A DNA stretch of 64,000 nt from Mugil cephalus (lineage: Eukaryota; Chordata; Actinopteri; Mugiliformes; Mugilidae): assembly GCF_022458985.1 (NCBI RefSeq), contig NC_061770.1, forward strand, positions 6,047,506 to 6,111,505. The letters run 5' to 3'. Position numbers and translations under genes: made by a program. The notes below the pieces were generated by a model. The model saw only the letters and a list, made by a program, of their open reading frames with translations. It ran no database searches and was not told the DNA's origin. This document shows, piece after piece, positions 38,001 to 58,799 of the stretch (the first letter of the stretch is position 1; each line of letters opens with the position of its first letter).

Positions 38001-41000
38001 GGATTATATCCATGAGCCTTGTCATATGATCAGACTGTCTGATTTCCTTTGCTCAGACATGTAAGAAGAAACAAGCTGAGAACGTGTTCTATATTAAAAT
38101 GTTTGGATTTTAACTTGATATGACATTATTAGACAAATAAATGGATTCATTTGTACAACACAGCTTGTGTGAGGTGTTAAGAGACCTGTCTGTAGGATTT
38201 TTGGGATCTATAAGCCGAAATGACTCCATCTACCCACGTGGAAAGGGAAGCCTGAGGGTGGGCCTTTAAGATGGTTGCAATTTGTAATCTCACCACTAAA
38301 TCCTGCACACTGAGCCTTTAACTCACCACGCCCTCGATGCTCTTTTGACAGGTCAGTATTGGCAGGTGGCAGACGGCCCCTCTTCTTCTCTGACCATCGG
38401 TACAGACGACATCCCCCTGGGCTCCTACAGCGTAGACATTGTTATCTACCACTACCGGAGCAAAGAGAAGTTCATTCCTCTGGGATATGCCTCCACGCAG
38501 TTTTCTATCACAGGTACGTGATAGTGCATGAAATGTTTGGGTGGGATGCACAGGAGATACATGATGTTTCACTAAGTGGCAACTTGTAAGTCTTAGCAGC
38601 ACCTGTATGTTTCAACTCCAACCATGGTCCTTGACCATGTACAATTAGCCAGGAGTTAGGAAGAGTCAGGTGCCGCCAAGAGGGAAGGAAAAGGCAAGAT
38701 ATACGCCATTGAGCTTCAAAGCTGGGTGATGCCACAAAAGGTTCATCCCTTTTTATATACTGCACAGTCAGTGTTCTTTACCTGTTAAAAAAGACATCAT
38801 GCTGTATTATCAGGTACTAATAAGAACAGGACAAACTGAAAGACAATGTCTGAGACATTCAATAAAGAGGGAAGAGAAATGCTAGGAAGTGGCAGCAGAA
38901 GCATACAACAAACATGGCATGCATGAAAGCCATTTATTGGTTTAAATATCTGAAGTACGGGAGCTGGTCAAATAAATAAATAAAAGACAGTGTTTCTATC
39001 CCCAAAAATAACTCACTTAACTGTGAACCAAATCCCATTTACACCATCATCTCATTATCTGGCATCCTCCTTAGATCAAATCCCCTTCGCGGTCTCCCTG
39101 GACCAAGTGAACGACATTATGGCTGGGGACATGCGCTTCGTCCAAAACAGGGCGATCGCCTTCACCATCACCCTCCATGACCCGAGCGAGTACCTCAGCA
39201 ACGCAGACATCACCTTCAACTGGGACTTTGGCGATGAAAGTGGAGCCCTCATATCCAGAGAGCTGACTGTCACTCACACCTACATCAACTCTGGCTCCTT
39301 CAAGCCTCAGGTGGTGATCCAGGCGGTCATCCCCGACAAGGCCTGCGACCCACCATCTCAAGCACCAACCAAAGCCCCACATGCTGACCATGGCACCACA
39401 GGTGAGGAGCAGATGTTGGAAGTAGCTTGATTAGATGTCGTCTGTACCGGCTGCATGCTGAAAGGATGATTTAGTGAAGTTAGCATGCTAACAGTGTTAA
39501 ATATGGTCAACAGTGTACTGCTTTTGCATGTTTGCATTGTTGCTTGTTTTCAATGGTACTGTTTGAGCTAAATGCAAAAAGCTGTAGTTTAACTGCCAGT
39601 TTCCAAAGTATCAAGAGCTAAACTATAAAACTATCTCAGCTCTACATCTTACTGAAGCACAAACTTAACTCCACATTCGTGTCTATGTGCAGTGAAAGCT
39701 CCTGCATTAGCGTCCGCTGTTCCCCTGCTGGTTTCCACCAAGTCCGTTGGTCTGAATGTCAACATGGTTCCCTCAGACACTGAGGAGGACAACACAGAGG
39801 ATGAGGCCTCCACCGCCACAACTACTCAACCATCACAGGAAACGCTCAAAGTGGTGAAGACTCCATCTCCCATCAACCAGCTGCCAGTTGAGAGTGAGGC
39901 ACAGAACAGACTGGCAGCTTGTAAGATACTTGATTAAAATTATTAAAATTTCACAAAAAGATCAGTGTGAACCAGATACAGTATTTGTGCGCTGACAACA
40001 ATGTGTCCCGTCCAAGTGCAAAACACTGAGCGCACACAAGCTAGCAGAGTGCCAGATAAGATCTTCAGCCAATATCCTGAAATGTAAATGATGAGATGTA
40101 AATCTTTAAAGAGGAGCTGTCATGCAAAACAAGTAGGGTAAGCTGGAAATGAGCTGCTCTATTTTGCTTTATCATTTAAATATCTGATTTGCATGCTGCC
40201 CGGGAACCATCAGGAAGATATGAAAATACAGACACAAGCTTTGAAGCGTGATATTGAACAGTGCAAAGTAAACGAAATAAATGATTTGACATTAACATTG
40301 CCTTCTATTAAACTATTTAAACTATTAATAAAGTCCCTCTCATCTCAGTCAAAAAGAGAAAAGGAGTAGGGCACCAGACCAATGACTACCTACATAAGGT
40401 ATAATGTGTCTTCTAAATTTAGAGATTAAACTCATATTTAATGTAGAAAAGTATGACTTTAGAATGACCATACTTTGGAAGTCGAGTGAGAATGTCAAAA
40501 TGATTTATTAATGGTGTGAAAATGCTCTGTATGTCCTCACCAGATGCAAAGCAAACAGTGATGCTGACAGGACGAGCCAGAGTTGTTTTAGTAGCTAAGA
40601 GGGAAGCAGATGATAAACCCTCCGATGATGACTGCGTGATATATCGATATGGCTCCTTCTGCACTGGCATTGAAGTATTTGGTGAGCTTCTTTTCATTCC
40701 TGCCTCTATTTGAAATGAAGGTGAAAGAATTTGAAATGATTGTCAGTGACACTCTTTCCTTCTGTGTTTGTTTCCAGAGGGCATTGAAAAAGTGGAGATA
40801 GTACAAATGGAGAATTCTGTGATGAAAATTCCCGGTAAAAGCCAAAATGTTTTGGATATCACTGTTACCTGCCAGGGAAGGTGACTGCTCCTGTTCCCCA
40901 CCTTATATTAGCCACAAAACAAACGAAGCTGTTCAGATTCCTCACTAGAGTTCTTGTGTTTCTGCAGCCTCCCTAAAGAGGTGTGTAGTGTGATCCTGGA

Positions 41001-42125
41001 TGCAGAGTGCTTGAGGCCGATTCACACATCCTGCAACATGGTGGAGCCCTCCAGAGAGTGCCAGCTGGTGTTGCGTCATCTCTTGAATGACTCCGGTGTC
41101 TACTGCATCAATGTTTCTATGGCCAATGACGTCAGTTTAGCCGTCACCACGGCTAAAGTCAATGTTGACATGGGTACGCAACATAACCACCATTTAGCAG
41201 GCTGTGCGTTTATTTGGTTTGACACATAAAATGTCTGTTTACAACACTATCTGACTGTGTGACCTGTGTTACAGATTCAGGCCCATCTTCTTCTGGTGCC
41301 GTCGCCATGCTGCTGGGCGCCCTGGTCCTCATTCTAGTAGCAGGAACAGTGGCATATTCCTACAAGTAAGAACTGTAGCCTGGAGTGTCAATATTCTTAA
41401 TGACAATTTGCTTAAGGGGCAACTCTGGCAATACCCTGTATGTGTCTTATTGTAAACAAATCCCAGACAAAATACCTATGAGTTGTTTTAACCATTGGTT
41501 TCTGTTTTACTGAATGCTAGTCACACTGTGGTGTCTGGTTGTCAACACCAATAGAGACAGCTGCTGAATGTTGACAGGAGCTTGAAGGCTCTGCATAGGG
41601 AAGCAAATAGTATGCTGAGGGTTGGGGAAGGCCATGTTTTGTCTTCTACCTGACTATGTGAGGAACTGGTACTGCATTGGTTCATAATGAGTGATCGGTT
41701 ATCTACCCTCTGAACAAAAATGAGTGCATATTCAAGAACTTAATTGGTTGTTCATAAAGTGTATCAGTTGGCAGGCTGATGCTGAGAAGGTAGCACAGAG
41801 TTTATTTACTGCCTGATGCAGAAAACTATGTTGCTATGACAGTGGGAAGAGTGAACTACAACAGTGAAGTTCATCCATGAGCCAAGACTCAGTGGACAAG
41901 TCTCAGTGGACACTTGTGTTTGTGTTTAAACAACTTGTTTCTATTTGTGCTTCACTCAACAGGCGCTTTAAGTCCTACCGTCCTCTAAAGGAAGACATGA
42001 CAGCATCTGGAGGATCGGAGCTCAGTGGTGCTCACAACTGCTCCGGAGCCTCAATGTTCTGGAAGCTCCTGAGCAGACGAGGAACCGTCGACAACTGTCC
42101 TCTGCTGCAGGACAGGCCAGTGTGA
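35089..42125 (+). CDS. pmel: Premelanosome protein PMEL, short form
   Basis: Type I membrane glycoprotein whose cleaved lumenal part builds the amyloid fibrils of melanosomes. Twelve coding exons: 35089-35146, 36850-36945, 37051-37197, 37765-37893, 38352-38513, 39075-39401, 39693-39920, 40544-40681, 40778-40880, 40968-41173, 41275-41365 and 41963-42125; phases agree and give 615 codons (human 661). A signal peptide (STVLLVLLAVASQTVA) is followed by the N-terminal region with VFVWKTWGQYWQV, a PKD domain (about residues 205-290, core FNWDFGDESG), a short acidic Thr/Ser/Pro region (307-382), a convertase-like VAKR (end at about 402), a Cys-rich kringle-like region (TVTCQGSLPKEVC), a transmembrane segment (about 541-561) and a tail ending DNCPLL, like the human endosomal sorting signal ENSPLL. 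The repeat domain is much reduced, which suggests teleost pmelb rather than pmela. Poly(A) signal at 42398-42403. Confidence 0.95.
38177..38321. mobile_element. MITE-like element in PMEL intron 4
   Basis: A 145-base element with imperfect terminal inverted repeats: the left end TTAAGAGACCTGTCTGTAGG pairs with the right end, whose complement reads TTAAAGGCTCAGTGTGCAGG. The right-hand half (CTCACCACTAAATCCTGCAC) resembles a non-autonomous DNA element that is very common in teleosts. It has no coding capacity. No clear target-site duplication was identified. Confidence 0.65.
39479..39575 (+). repeat. Fragment of the AGCATGCTA-type teleost repeat
   Basis: GTTAGCATGCTAACAGTGTT followed by GCATGTTTGCATTGTTGCTT and TTTGAGCTAAATGC matches the latter half of the repeat seen at 33350-33610. 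It lies in PMEL intron 6 and has diverged. Confidence 0.45.
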
Positions 42126-42550
42126 ACCATCAATGACGGCCAAATACAAAACCTAGCAGCATCTGATTTTCAAGGGGTTTTTTTTGTTTTGTTTTTTTTA
42201 TACTTTTTTAAACATATTTTTGAATTACAAACTTCACAAATGTGTATTGTTTAGGATTAAATATCAAAAGGATATAAATCAAAAGATCTCCTGGAATTAT
42301 ATTATACATTAGACATGTTCTGATTTTTTTTTGTACCTACTTGAAACCAGTTTGTTAGACATGAATTTGAACAAAACTGAATTTGAATTTTTTTTCCAAT
42401 AAACATTGGTCAATGATTAGAGTTGTTTTGATTTCATCCATGCACCATACACATGATTATGGGAGGCTGCGCTTCTGAAGGGATTTTCAAACATTTGACA
42501 AAAAGAAAAGAATATTCACATTATTTCCCCCCATATTCTGTGACTTGGAA

Positions 42551-42592
42551 ATGGTCTGTTAATCATGATGGTTATCATAATTAACAGACCAT
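42551..42592. repeat. Near-perfect inverted repeat (hairpin)
   Basis: Two 19-base arms, beginning ATGGTCTGTTAAT on the left and ending ATTAACAGACCAT on the right, flank a 4-base loop GGTT with a single mismatch. It lies between the poly(A) signals of the convergent PMEL and alpha-tubulin genes, about 150 bases past the PMEL signal. It could fold in a read-through transcript from either side or be the relic of a small DNA element. A function is not shown. Confidence 0.85.
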
Positions 42593-43130
42593 GTATGATG
42601 TACATGATTATGATACATCTTCATTTTAAAATGTTCCTCATTTCACATTATGATTTCAATCATACTTTAAAAACTAATCTTCCAAATACTCTCAAAACAG
42701 ATAAAATACTTTAACACACCATTGATGCTTAGCAGAAAAATAAATCATTTGAAAGGCAAATGTTAATTTCAGACTTGGATTAAAAACTGAAATATGTAAT
42801 TTAGCCTAAATAATTAGTAAATTTTATTATTTTTTCCTGCACATATGCTGCAAAGACCTGCACATTTTAATACTTAATCTCAACTTCACAGATAAGCAGA
42901 TCATGACTAGTTAAAAGTCAATGTATATTTAGGCTGAATTAATAAGACAACAACAGCAACTTCACATTACAGAGATTTTATTCAGAACATAGCCAAACTT
43001 GACATTTTCAGGAGGTTTTATCTGAACAGCCAAACTGATAATTTAATTGACAAACATTTCTGTTTGGAATGCATTCAAGAACACATCACAATCAATTATT
43101 TCTTGTTTAACCAATGCCAGTATGTCCCTT

Positions 43131-45848
<2,718 letters not shown>

Positions 45849-46009
45849 TTTTTCGTTTGAGGTTCAAAAAGGAAGAGGAGAAGGAGAAAATGTGAAGAAA
45901 AAGGCTTTTTAAAAACGGTGTGTTTGCGTCGCGTGTTGTACCCAACGGGGTCGATGCAACAACTGCTGAATGGGAGGGCGGTGCTACCAGATTTATACAG
46001 GCAGGGCAG

Positions 46010-49000
46010 GGGATTTGCTCCTGTGCACTGTGGAAAAAAACGCCTTCTCTAGACCAACATTTGGCAGTGATGCTGAGGCTGATATGCTCTGTATTTCACA
46101 TCTAAATATAGTAAATAATATCACATCGAAAATCTGCCAAGAAAATACACTCGTATGAGATAAATGCTGAGTAGACCAATGAATGGTTTTGCATTTTATT
46201 TTGGTGGGACTGAGGACACACTATGACATATTCAGTCATGGCACTGATTTATTTTAGCTGTGAGACGTATTGCAATGTAAATTTTCATTTGGAATCATTT
46301 GCATGCATTTTAGATGGTGGCTCAAACAAAGCTAATGTATTATGCATACAGAGAGCTGAGCATTTATTATTAATGAGTGGCAAGCCATACATGAAATATA
46401 ACCACACTTATTCAAATTTAAATTCTACCTTAAAATGTGTTTATGTGTTAATATATACATGACTGATGGAAATGGCTGCATGTGTCTCCTCCTCAAGATG
46501 CTTCCATCTCACTTGAGGCGATACCAGCTGGGAGCCCATGTTGCAGGGGACTGCCCCTGGTATCCGCCCGGCATGCCAGCTCTCCAGCTCTCCTCCTTCT
46601 TTGTCCCAGATTCTCTGCAGTGATGTCATTCAGTGGGCTGATCACGTGGTTTCATGTCTGCCTGTCTCTCAGGGAGCCTTTGCTGCTCAACAGCAGTGAG
46701 CTAAGGGTTGGGCTCCTCCTGGTTCTGGCCTGTTTGAGGAACTGAAATTGCCAGGGCTGCAGTTTGTGTGACATAATGGTCATTTCAAGGAACTTGGGTG
46801 GCGCTGAGCATCCTTACAATGTGCAGCATTATACTCTTTAAGCTTGAATGCTATAAGGAATGAGAACCATGTGAAAAAAGGCTTTGGTTTGTGACATAAT
46901 AAACAGTTTAAATCTACCATAAGGCTGGGAAAAAAAACCTCAATGCAGCAGAAACTAAAGGCAGCCACCTTAAAGTGGCATCCCATATCATTTAGGACAG
47001 TGAGGATGTATGATTGACAGGCAGCGTTCACTAACTGCTGCACTGGACTTCAAACTGCAGAAGATGAAAGAGAAGAGCAGGAAGCAGCCTTGGCTCCCTG
47101 CCAGGATTTCTTCATAGAACATTCTCCACTCCCCCTCCCCCTCCCCTTCCTCCTCCTCCTCCTCCTCTTTCTCCTCCTCCTCAGCAGCAGCAGCAGCAGC
47201 TGTGAGACAGGGAGGGTCTGAGCAGCTGCTCTGGAAGAGGAGAGAGGGAGGATGGGAATGCTAGAGAGAAGGGAGTGGTCCATCATGGCGTGAAACTGAA
47301 TGCACTGCAGAGAGAGAACATGATACCCGACAAAGTGACAGGGCATATTTTCCATCTGTCACAGCAGAGTTTGTATTTTAAACAGTGCAGGTGCAGTTCA
47401 TTAAACTGGGCCATCACACAAGAGAAAAATACCATGGTGCATTTATTCTAGTAAACAAATATGCCAAGACTGTAAATAAATAAATAAATAAATAAATATC
47501 AGAATAAGAAATTGTTAGCTAATGACCCAGTGGTGTAAGTCAGTATTTTATATCTTATCAATGTGGTAAACCTTTTGTTATAACCTAGTTATAAGTCTAG
47601 CTTTGACTAATGTACAACACTAAATGTGTGAACAGAGGAATGCGCACAAAAAGAAAATGAAGAGGAAAGAAAGGAAAGCATGTGAACAGGAACAGGAAAG
47701 TAGCACATTATCTTTGAGGGCAAAAATAGCTGCTGATTGGCTCGTTCGCACGATATAAAACTGGACACCTGCACTTTCAAAAGATGAATATATATCTATA
47801 TATAATATAACCTAAGCTGTATGGCATCTATTGTGAGAAAAGCACAAGATAGAAGCTACTGATTTGATAATTTCCAATATGTTATACAAAAGTTTAACAA
47901 AAGTGACTGAAGAGACTATAAACAACTTCTCTTGAATCTGTGTCTAAACGGTCTATTTTAAGCAGCATCACGTACAACGAGATATTATTTCTGTCTCTCA
48001 GACAACTGTTGTCATAGAGCTTTGTATGTTGTTAGCAACCAAGGTGCTAAACTGTCTGTTACTAACGCCATAAAGTGTGATTTATAGTCTTCCTCACTGA
48101 AAGCTAAAAGAAAAGAGAAAAAACACCATTGGGCTCTCTTACATGTCCAGTTAAATTATTGTCTCCAGAGGGCTGGGATGTAGCTATGCTTCCTGAGATG
48201 GCATCGACAAGTCCACATCCTCATCACCATCATCCCCATCCCCACCATCACAACAGTTTTTGTTATCAGTTTATAATAGTAGGACATGGAGGGGAGAACA
48301 AGTGTATTTGCTCACAGACACAGGATGATGAAAGCGAAGGATGTGGGGAAAAGAGATTCCCCCACAGAGGCAGCTGCAGTGCAGTCCGTTAATGCTGCCA
48401 TTTAAGCTGGGTCACATGACCACCAGATAAAGGCGGTCTATGTGGACACCAGGCTGTAGCCAGGCAACTCCTTTATTCATTTCCTAGCAACCGTTAAATC
48501 TTGGGAGTGGAGCTGGGGGTTGGGCTGTCAGTGGCCTACATGTCCCCCCATGTATGACAGGACAGTTTGATCTCTTCCAGCAATACACTGGAAACGCTGG
48601 AAATAAAATCAGCTGTCAAAATCACAGTCATTTTAAGTAATATGTAGACAAACAGTAGGACAATTATCATATCCATCATAACATTAAATGGGATGAAGTA
48701 AAAACTAGTGGGGGCTTCATTTTTTGTTATACAGTCTACATAGAACTGCTTTTTGCTTTTACTGTAGATGCACACTTGCACATTAGCTGATTTTTGATTG
48801 ATTTTGACTGGCACCCGTACAGAATCAGTCACACGTTTCATGTATGAGGACAACTTGTGACAAAGAAACAATCAATGACTGTATGAGGCTTAATTCTGTC
48901 AAATGTATTCTTTACTGTAACAGTGCTCTTGTTTTCTGCCCATTATACTCTACTAAACCATATTCGTTTTAGTGTTAGTCTGGTTGAATAGACGCATATT

Positions 49001-49140
49001 TAAAAAGTGTGTGCTGATGTCAGACTGGGCCTGTGTGGTACCGGCATGATGAAAATTACGCAGCATTTTCCTCACAATCAGAGGCGCCATGCTTGCAGCA
49101 CAATACCGGGAGGATATCGGGTGGGGTCTGGGAGGCGGTC
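46010..49140. other. Gap between divergent tubulin genes
   Basis: About 3.1 kb between the promoters of tubulin copies 1 and 2, which point away from each other. It contains a CT-rich low-complexity stretch followed by CAG units (47138-47200), an (AAAT)n microsatellite (about 47473-47498) and a CATCACCATC-type tract (about 48205-48250). No gene was recognised. Shared distal control elements could lie here, but none is identified. Confidence 0.5.
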
Positions 49141-49164
49141 TCCGTAACGTGATAACCCTCTAGT

Positions 49165-49382
49165 CCAATAGAAAGACAGGGACAGCTTCTAAATTAAAGA
49201 TTGATAGGAAGTTGACCAATAGCAGCGCAGCAGCCGTCGGCGCCGGATTTTTGCTTGTATATATACCACCATCCATCCTCATGTTCGCCATTATCTCTTA
49301 CATCGACCCCATAACAGTCGAATTGTAAGACTCCTTCTCGAGGAGCTTCTGCGACCCTCTAGCGCGACTACATCAGAACAAA
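49165..49382 (+). promoter_or_regulatory. tuba1: Promoter of alpha-tubulin copy 2
   Basis: Two CCAAT boxes (49165-49169 and 49216-49220) precede a TATA-like TATATATA (49258-49265), 118 bases before the ATG at 49383. This CCAAT-CCAAT-TATA layout recurs upstream of copies 3 and 4. The transcription start should fall near 49290. Confidence 0.65.
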
Positions 49383-51823
<2,441 letters not shown>

Positions 51824-52169
51824 AAGGGACATACTGGCAGTAAACAGGAAATAATCAGGTCCAAATATTTTGAAATACATTCCAAAAAGAAATGTTTGTC
51901 CATTAATTAGCAGTTTGGCTGTTTGGAGACTATTACTCCTGATAACATCAATTAGTGTGCAGTTCCTATGATATGAAAGACCAGAAAGGAATCATCATGT
52001 TATTAGGATGGAGTCCACCCCATAGAGAGTGTTAAAGGGGACAAAAACCACTAGTTAAACAGAAAAAACTTGCTTCAAATTTTCTCAAATGCATTCCAAA
52101 TATAAATGTTTGTCTATCAAGTTCAAAGAAATGTTGAAATTTTTGGCTCTGTTCTGAATAAATTTCCTG

Positions 52170-54700
52170 AAACATAAATTTTGTCTGTGTTAATTATTTC
52201 ATTTTTTTTTTGTATTTTTATAGTGCAAAATAACACATATAAATTAAACACATAAAGTAGCTATATGTTTGTGTTTAATGACTGTATAACATTCAAGTGA
52301 TTATAATCATTTTTAAATATAGAGGGACCTCTGGTGGGGGTTTTGGGTAACAAAACACATAGAAATAAAGGTTAAGCTTGACAGGCCAGACCATGAGCCC
52401 CTTTCTCATTTATTGAAGAAATAAAAATATGTTTCTTCTCAACATAAGTTATGCTTTTGAAACTTTGTTTATTCACTGTAAACAGACTTAACTGTTATCA
52501 TCTCTTAATAGTTTAACATCGATTTCTCACATACTTGTCTGTATTCATTACGTTTGACCTTTTAGTCAGTGAATGTCATTTGTTAGTTATTTGTTAGTCA
52601 TCTATCAAATGTTCTATTATAAGTTTGTTTGTGTCTACTATTTTTTGTAGTTTTACATCTTTTTAGTAGGCAGCTTTTAGTAATTTTGTTGTCATTTAAA
52701 TATTTTTTTCAAGTTAACTGTCTTATATGTTGTTTCACATCTTGTGGTTACCCCGAGCCCTCTCATAGTGATTTATGGCCCATGCAGGGGCCCTGGATCT
52801 GCACGTCTGTCCAGTAATCAATTAAGCCAAGTAGTTACAGTATCATCTTTTAGGGTAGGGCATTAAAAGCTCCATCAGCTTGGTCTCAAATTTCTTGTCA
52901 TACTGTGTAAGCAAAATATCACATAGAAAATTGTGGCTTTTCTTTTGAAGGATGTTGTGATAAGTTTTTTTGTCATGCCAAGACTCTTAATCAGGTACTC
53001 CAAATCTGTATTATATGAGCTCAAAAGAGTTGTTGTTGAGCCCATGCTGACTGTCATGATAAATGTCTTCATTATACCCAGAAGCACTGATACAACAAAG
53101 TTGAAACAATTCGCCCACTAATCAGTTAAAATATAATTAATTTGCATCAATTTAAACTTATAACGTTGTTTACATAGATGTTGAAATGTCACTGGTTGGT
53201 AACAGTAGGCCAGTAGCTGCTAGCAGTCTCTCAAATTTAAACACAAGCTTGTTTCCTGGTTTTATGATGTCAACCTCAATATGTTGTTGTTCTTTTCACT
53301 GGCCAGACAAAAACAAACTAGAAAATAAAACAGAATACTTTAATGTGGGCTTATTGAAATTAGAAAAATCAACTAGAAATCAACTACTTAAAAACATATT
53401 TTGTCAGATTTATGACTTACAACAAAAGTAAGATTGGCAACAGCCCTGCAGTAATTGTGCAATTCATTAATATTATTCTGCAGCAGGTTTTCTGTGGGTG
53501 TATGGCATTAAAACCAGAAGAATATAGAAACAGTTAGATAATAAAGTAGTTGAACAAATGAGCTCAATATAAACCAAGTTCTAAAACTATCTTAATGCGA
53601 CTGAAAAAACAAAAAACAAGACGGGCTATTAGATGAAAGAGGGTGGATCGGATGTTGATGTTCAAATTTCCAACAAATCTGCATTTAGTCAAATTCTGTA
53701 GATGTGAAAGACGCCGAGTCACTGTTATGTTGCACCAGGGCAGTTGCCTTATTTGACTAGTTGTTCGTGTAAAGTTTGACCAAGTAAAAATACAAGAGCT
53801 CCGTTGTGAGTTCTATAATAATGCACTGTCACATATGTGGCTTGATACCTGTAATCAGTCCATCATCTCTAAGCCAACCACTCATGCTGTAGAGTATCAC
53901 TAGGGGCTGCAACATATCTGTGCTGGCATTGTGGACAAGCAGGGTACACCATGGACAAGTTGCTGGTATGCTTGTTCAGAATTTGTTATATATTTAACAA
54001 ACTTATAGTTCAAATTTGTACACCTGCACCAACACACCTACTTCTGCTTTTTTTGGTGGATTGCAATACCAACTACTGTTGCATTGGTATCCTGGTAGTT
54101 CCCTTATTTTTTACTCACGCAGACCAGTCTATGGCAACACTTTGAGTTGATCTCTCCCAATAAGGTATTGTTTACTATACCTGTAAATAATGAAATGCGT
54201 TATTACTACAAAATTCACAAGTTGCCTTTTTTTCATTCCAATGTGAAGTGAAATTTGCCTCTCAATATCGTGCCCTAGCGGATTTATTTAAACATTGGCT
54301 TAAATCTTACAAGTTTTTTGACATTAACTCAGTGACAATGGATTTGCTTGGAGATATTGTGACATCACTCATTGGATTTCTGATCAGGGAGAGGAATACG
54401 TCGATTACCTACACATTAATCAAAAACAGATTAGATGAACGAACACACAAAAATAAATTAAGATGTTGTTATTTATATTTGGTCTGTGATTATTCCCATG
54501 TGGCTGAAATGACAACAAAGGTTTTGACCAGCAGGAGAGCCTGTGTGCACATGAAGCCCAATGATGAAGCCTCGACCTGTTTTTAAAACCTGTTGTATAG
54601 CGTGAAGGCTTCACGAGGCTCGCCATCACTAAGAAAACCACAAAACCGCTTAAAAGTTTAAAGTTCCTGTTGAAAGCAGACCGCTGTAAGATGGCCTCGT
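52170..54700. other. Gap between tubulin copies 2 and 3, no gene seen
   Basis: AT-rich sequence with no exon, RNA gene or well-defined element recognised on either strand. Several frames of 60-115 codons are open, but they are AT-rich, lack motifs and have no splice context that would join them. Confidence 0.5.
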
Positions 54701-54766
54701 TTTCTTTAGAGTCATTGTGAAGAGAGCTCGTGGTGCCTCGACTAGGAAGACAAAGGTTTAATTTAA

Positions 54767-54972
54767 CCAATAAGAAAGGGGGTTATGTGACGTCCAACCA
54801 ATCGGATTCAGCAGCACGTCACCGGCGGGTCAGTCAGTATAAAACACCCCGCCCTGCCAGAGTCGAACAGTTACCTCTTACTCAGGACTCATAAAGGTCT
54901 GTCTGTGGGAGCTAACGTTGCATCTTCCCCTTTTTCGAATCCAGAGTATTAATATTAAGAACTTCAGGAAAC
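54767..54972 (+). promoter_or_regulatory. tuba1: Promoter of alpha-tubulin copy 3
   Basis: CCAAT boxes at 54767-54771 and 54798-54802 flank a CRE-like TGACGTC (54788-54794) and precede TATAAAA (54838-54844). Next comes a leader with CTCATAAAGGTCT-type sequence. The same order and much of the sequence recur upstream of copy 4 (58850-58990), but there the CRE core has changed to TGACATC. Confidence 0.75.
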
Positions 54973-57363
<2,391 letters not shown>

Positions 57364-57429
57364 GAAATTCAATGTCTTATTTTCTGTGCCTTTATAAAAA
57401 AATAAAATTGAAGGGTCAGTTTTGTGTTG

Positions 57430-58690
57430 TGGTGTTTTGTTTTTCTAGAACTTCAATTCAGACAACAGGTTTATGTAGTTTCTCACTGTACATAATATAA
57501 CCTGCCTAAAGGTGTAGTGTGGATCTTAAACGTTCATGCACTTGACCTACAGAGACAGAGCACTGTTCTCTTTAGACACTTGAAAGTAGTGTTTGACAGT
57601 AAAGAAACTACTTGCAATTTAAAAATTGTCTTTTGAGTTCAGTTAGCAAACAAGGTTTCATATCAAATATGGTCACAATGCCAGAGTTTTCATTTTTTAC
57701 AAATATTGCAGATTTTTTTATTTTTTATAAATGGCTATTAAAGTATTCATCTTGAGGTGAGTTTTGTTCTTTTGGCTCAGCTGAATACTTCACTTTCATT
57801 CTCTGATAGTTTGATGGTAAATGTATTATTAGACAACCATATATTTTATTTGCACAATTTTACGTACATGAATATACTGATGCATTTCTGATATGTAGCT
57901 CCTAGTTAGAAGATTAAATCTGTAGTTTGCATGCTGTTTGGTGTGGGAGCATTTTGACAAAGGATTCTCTTGTGGCTCTTTCAAACTTGTCAGATGTTTT
58001 CCATAATTACATATTTGTGGTGACGGATATTTTTCCATTGCAACGAAAGCGAAAATAAAAACAAGTTGGCCCAGCCCAGAAGCTTAAGAACAAAAACACA
58101 TTTAGCAGGATATGCATAAAATGGTTCAAACAGTAGGATATTGCCTGACCTTTATATGAAATGGGGAACTTTCAAATAAAAATATTGAAGCTTTTACTTA
58201 AGATACAACTTCATTTACCTTGTGGGGAAATTTAGCTGAAACAGCAGCAGGGCAAGATGGTGCAAAAAGACAAGTTGGATACAAAATAGAATAAGAAAAA
58301 AACTATTTAAGAGTAAATAAGGGTACAAAAGTTACAGACTGTATCAGGTTTTAACTAAGCAATTAACTATCTACTACTACAACCTGCAATATGATCACAA
58401 ACTAACCTAAGTTAAATAAAAGCCTGAAGTGGTGGAGACTGAATATAGCCTACATATTGACAACCTCCAGTACAAGGGTCACTCTTGTGAAAAACAATTA
58501 TTAATGAAATCTGAATACTGGACGTTTAGCTTTACTTAAGTATGTGCTTTAACCAACATAGGCTTGTGAAAGCAATCTTTGATCTGTAATGCAGTACCAC
58601 GAGATCGATGTACTGGTATTTTTGAATACTACTTCCTCCCTTTCATTTGTTGAAAATGCACCCGGTTTTAATAAAAAAAACATGAGAGAC
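57430..58690. other. Gap between tubulin copies 3 and 4, no gene seen
   Basis: AT-rich spacer with no recognisable coding exon or repeat family. Homology to the copy 3 upstream region begins only near 58800, close to the copy 4 promoter. Confidence 0.5.
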
Positions 58691-58799
58691 AGGTAGTTTT
58701 GAACGTCTTTATTTAGTAAACTTCGTTAGGGTAACAGTAACAAAAAAATGGGCAAAAAAAGAAGATCACTTTAAAAAGTATTAGACGGGAAGTGAATAC

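Noticed and set aside
47750-47765. GATATAAAACTGG, a TATA-like sequence between the divergent tubulin genes
   Set aside because: No exon or leader follows it on the plus strand, and no conserved promoter elements accompany it.
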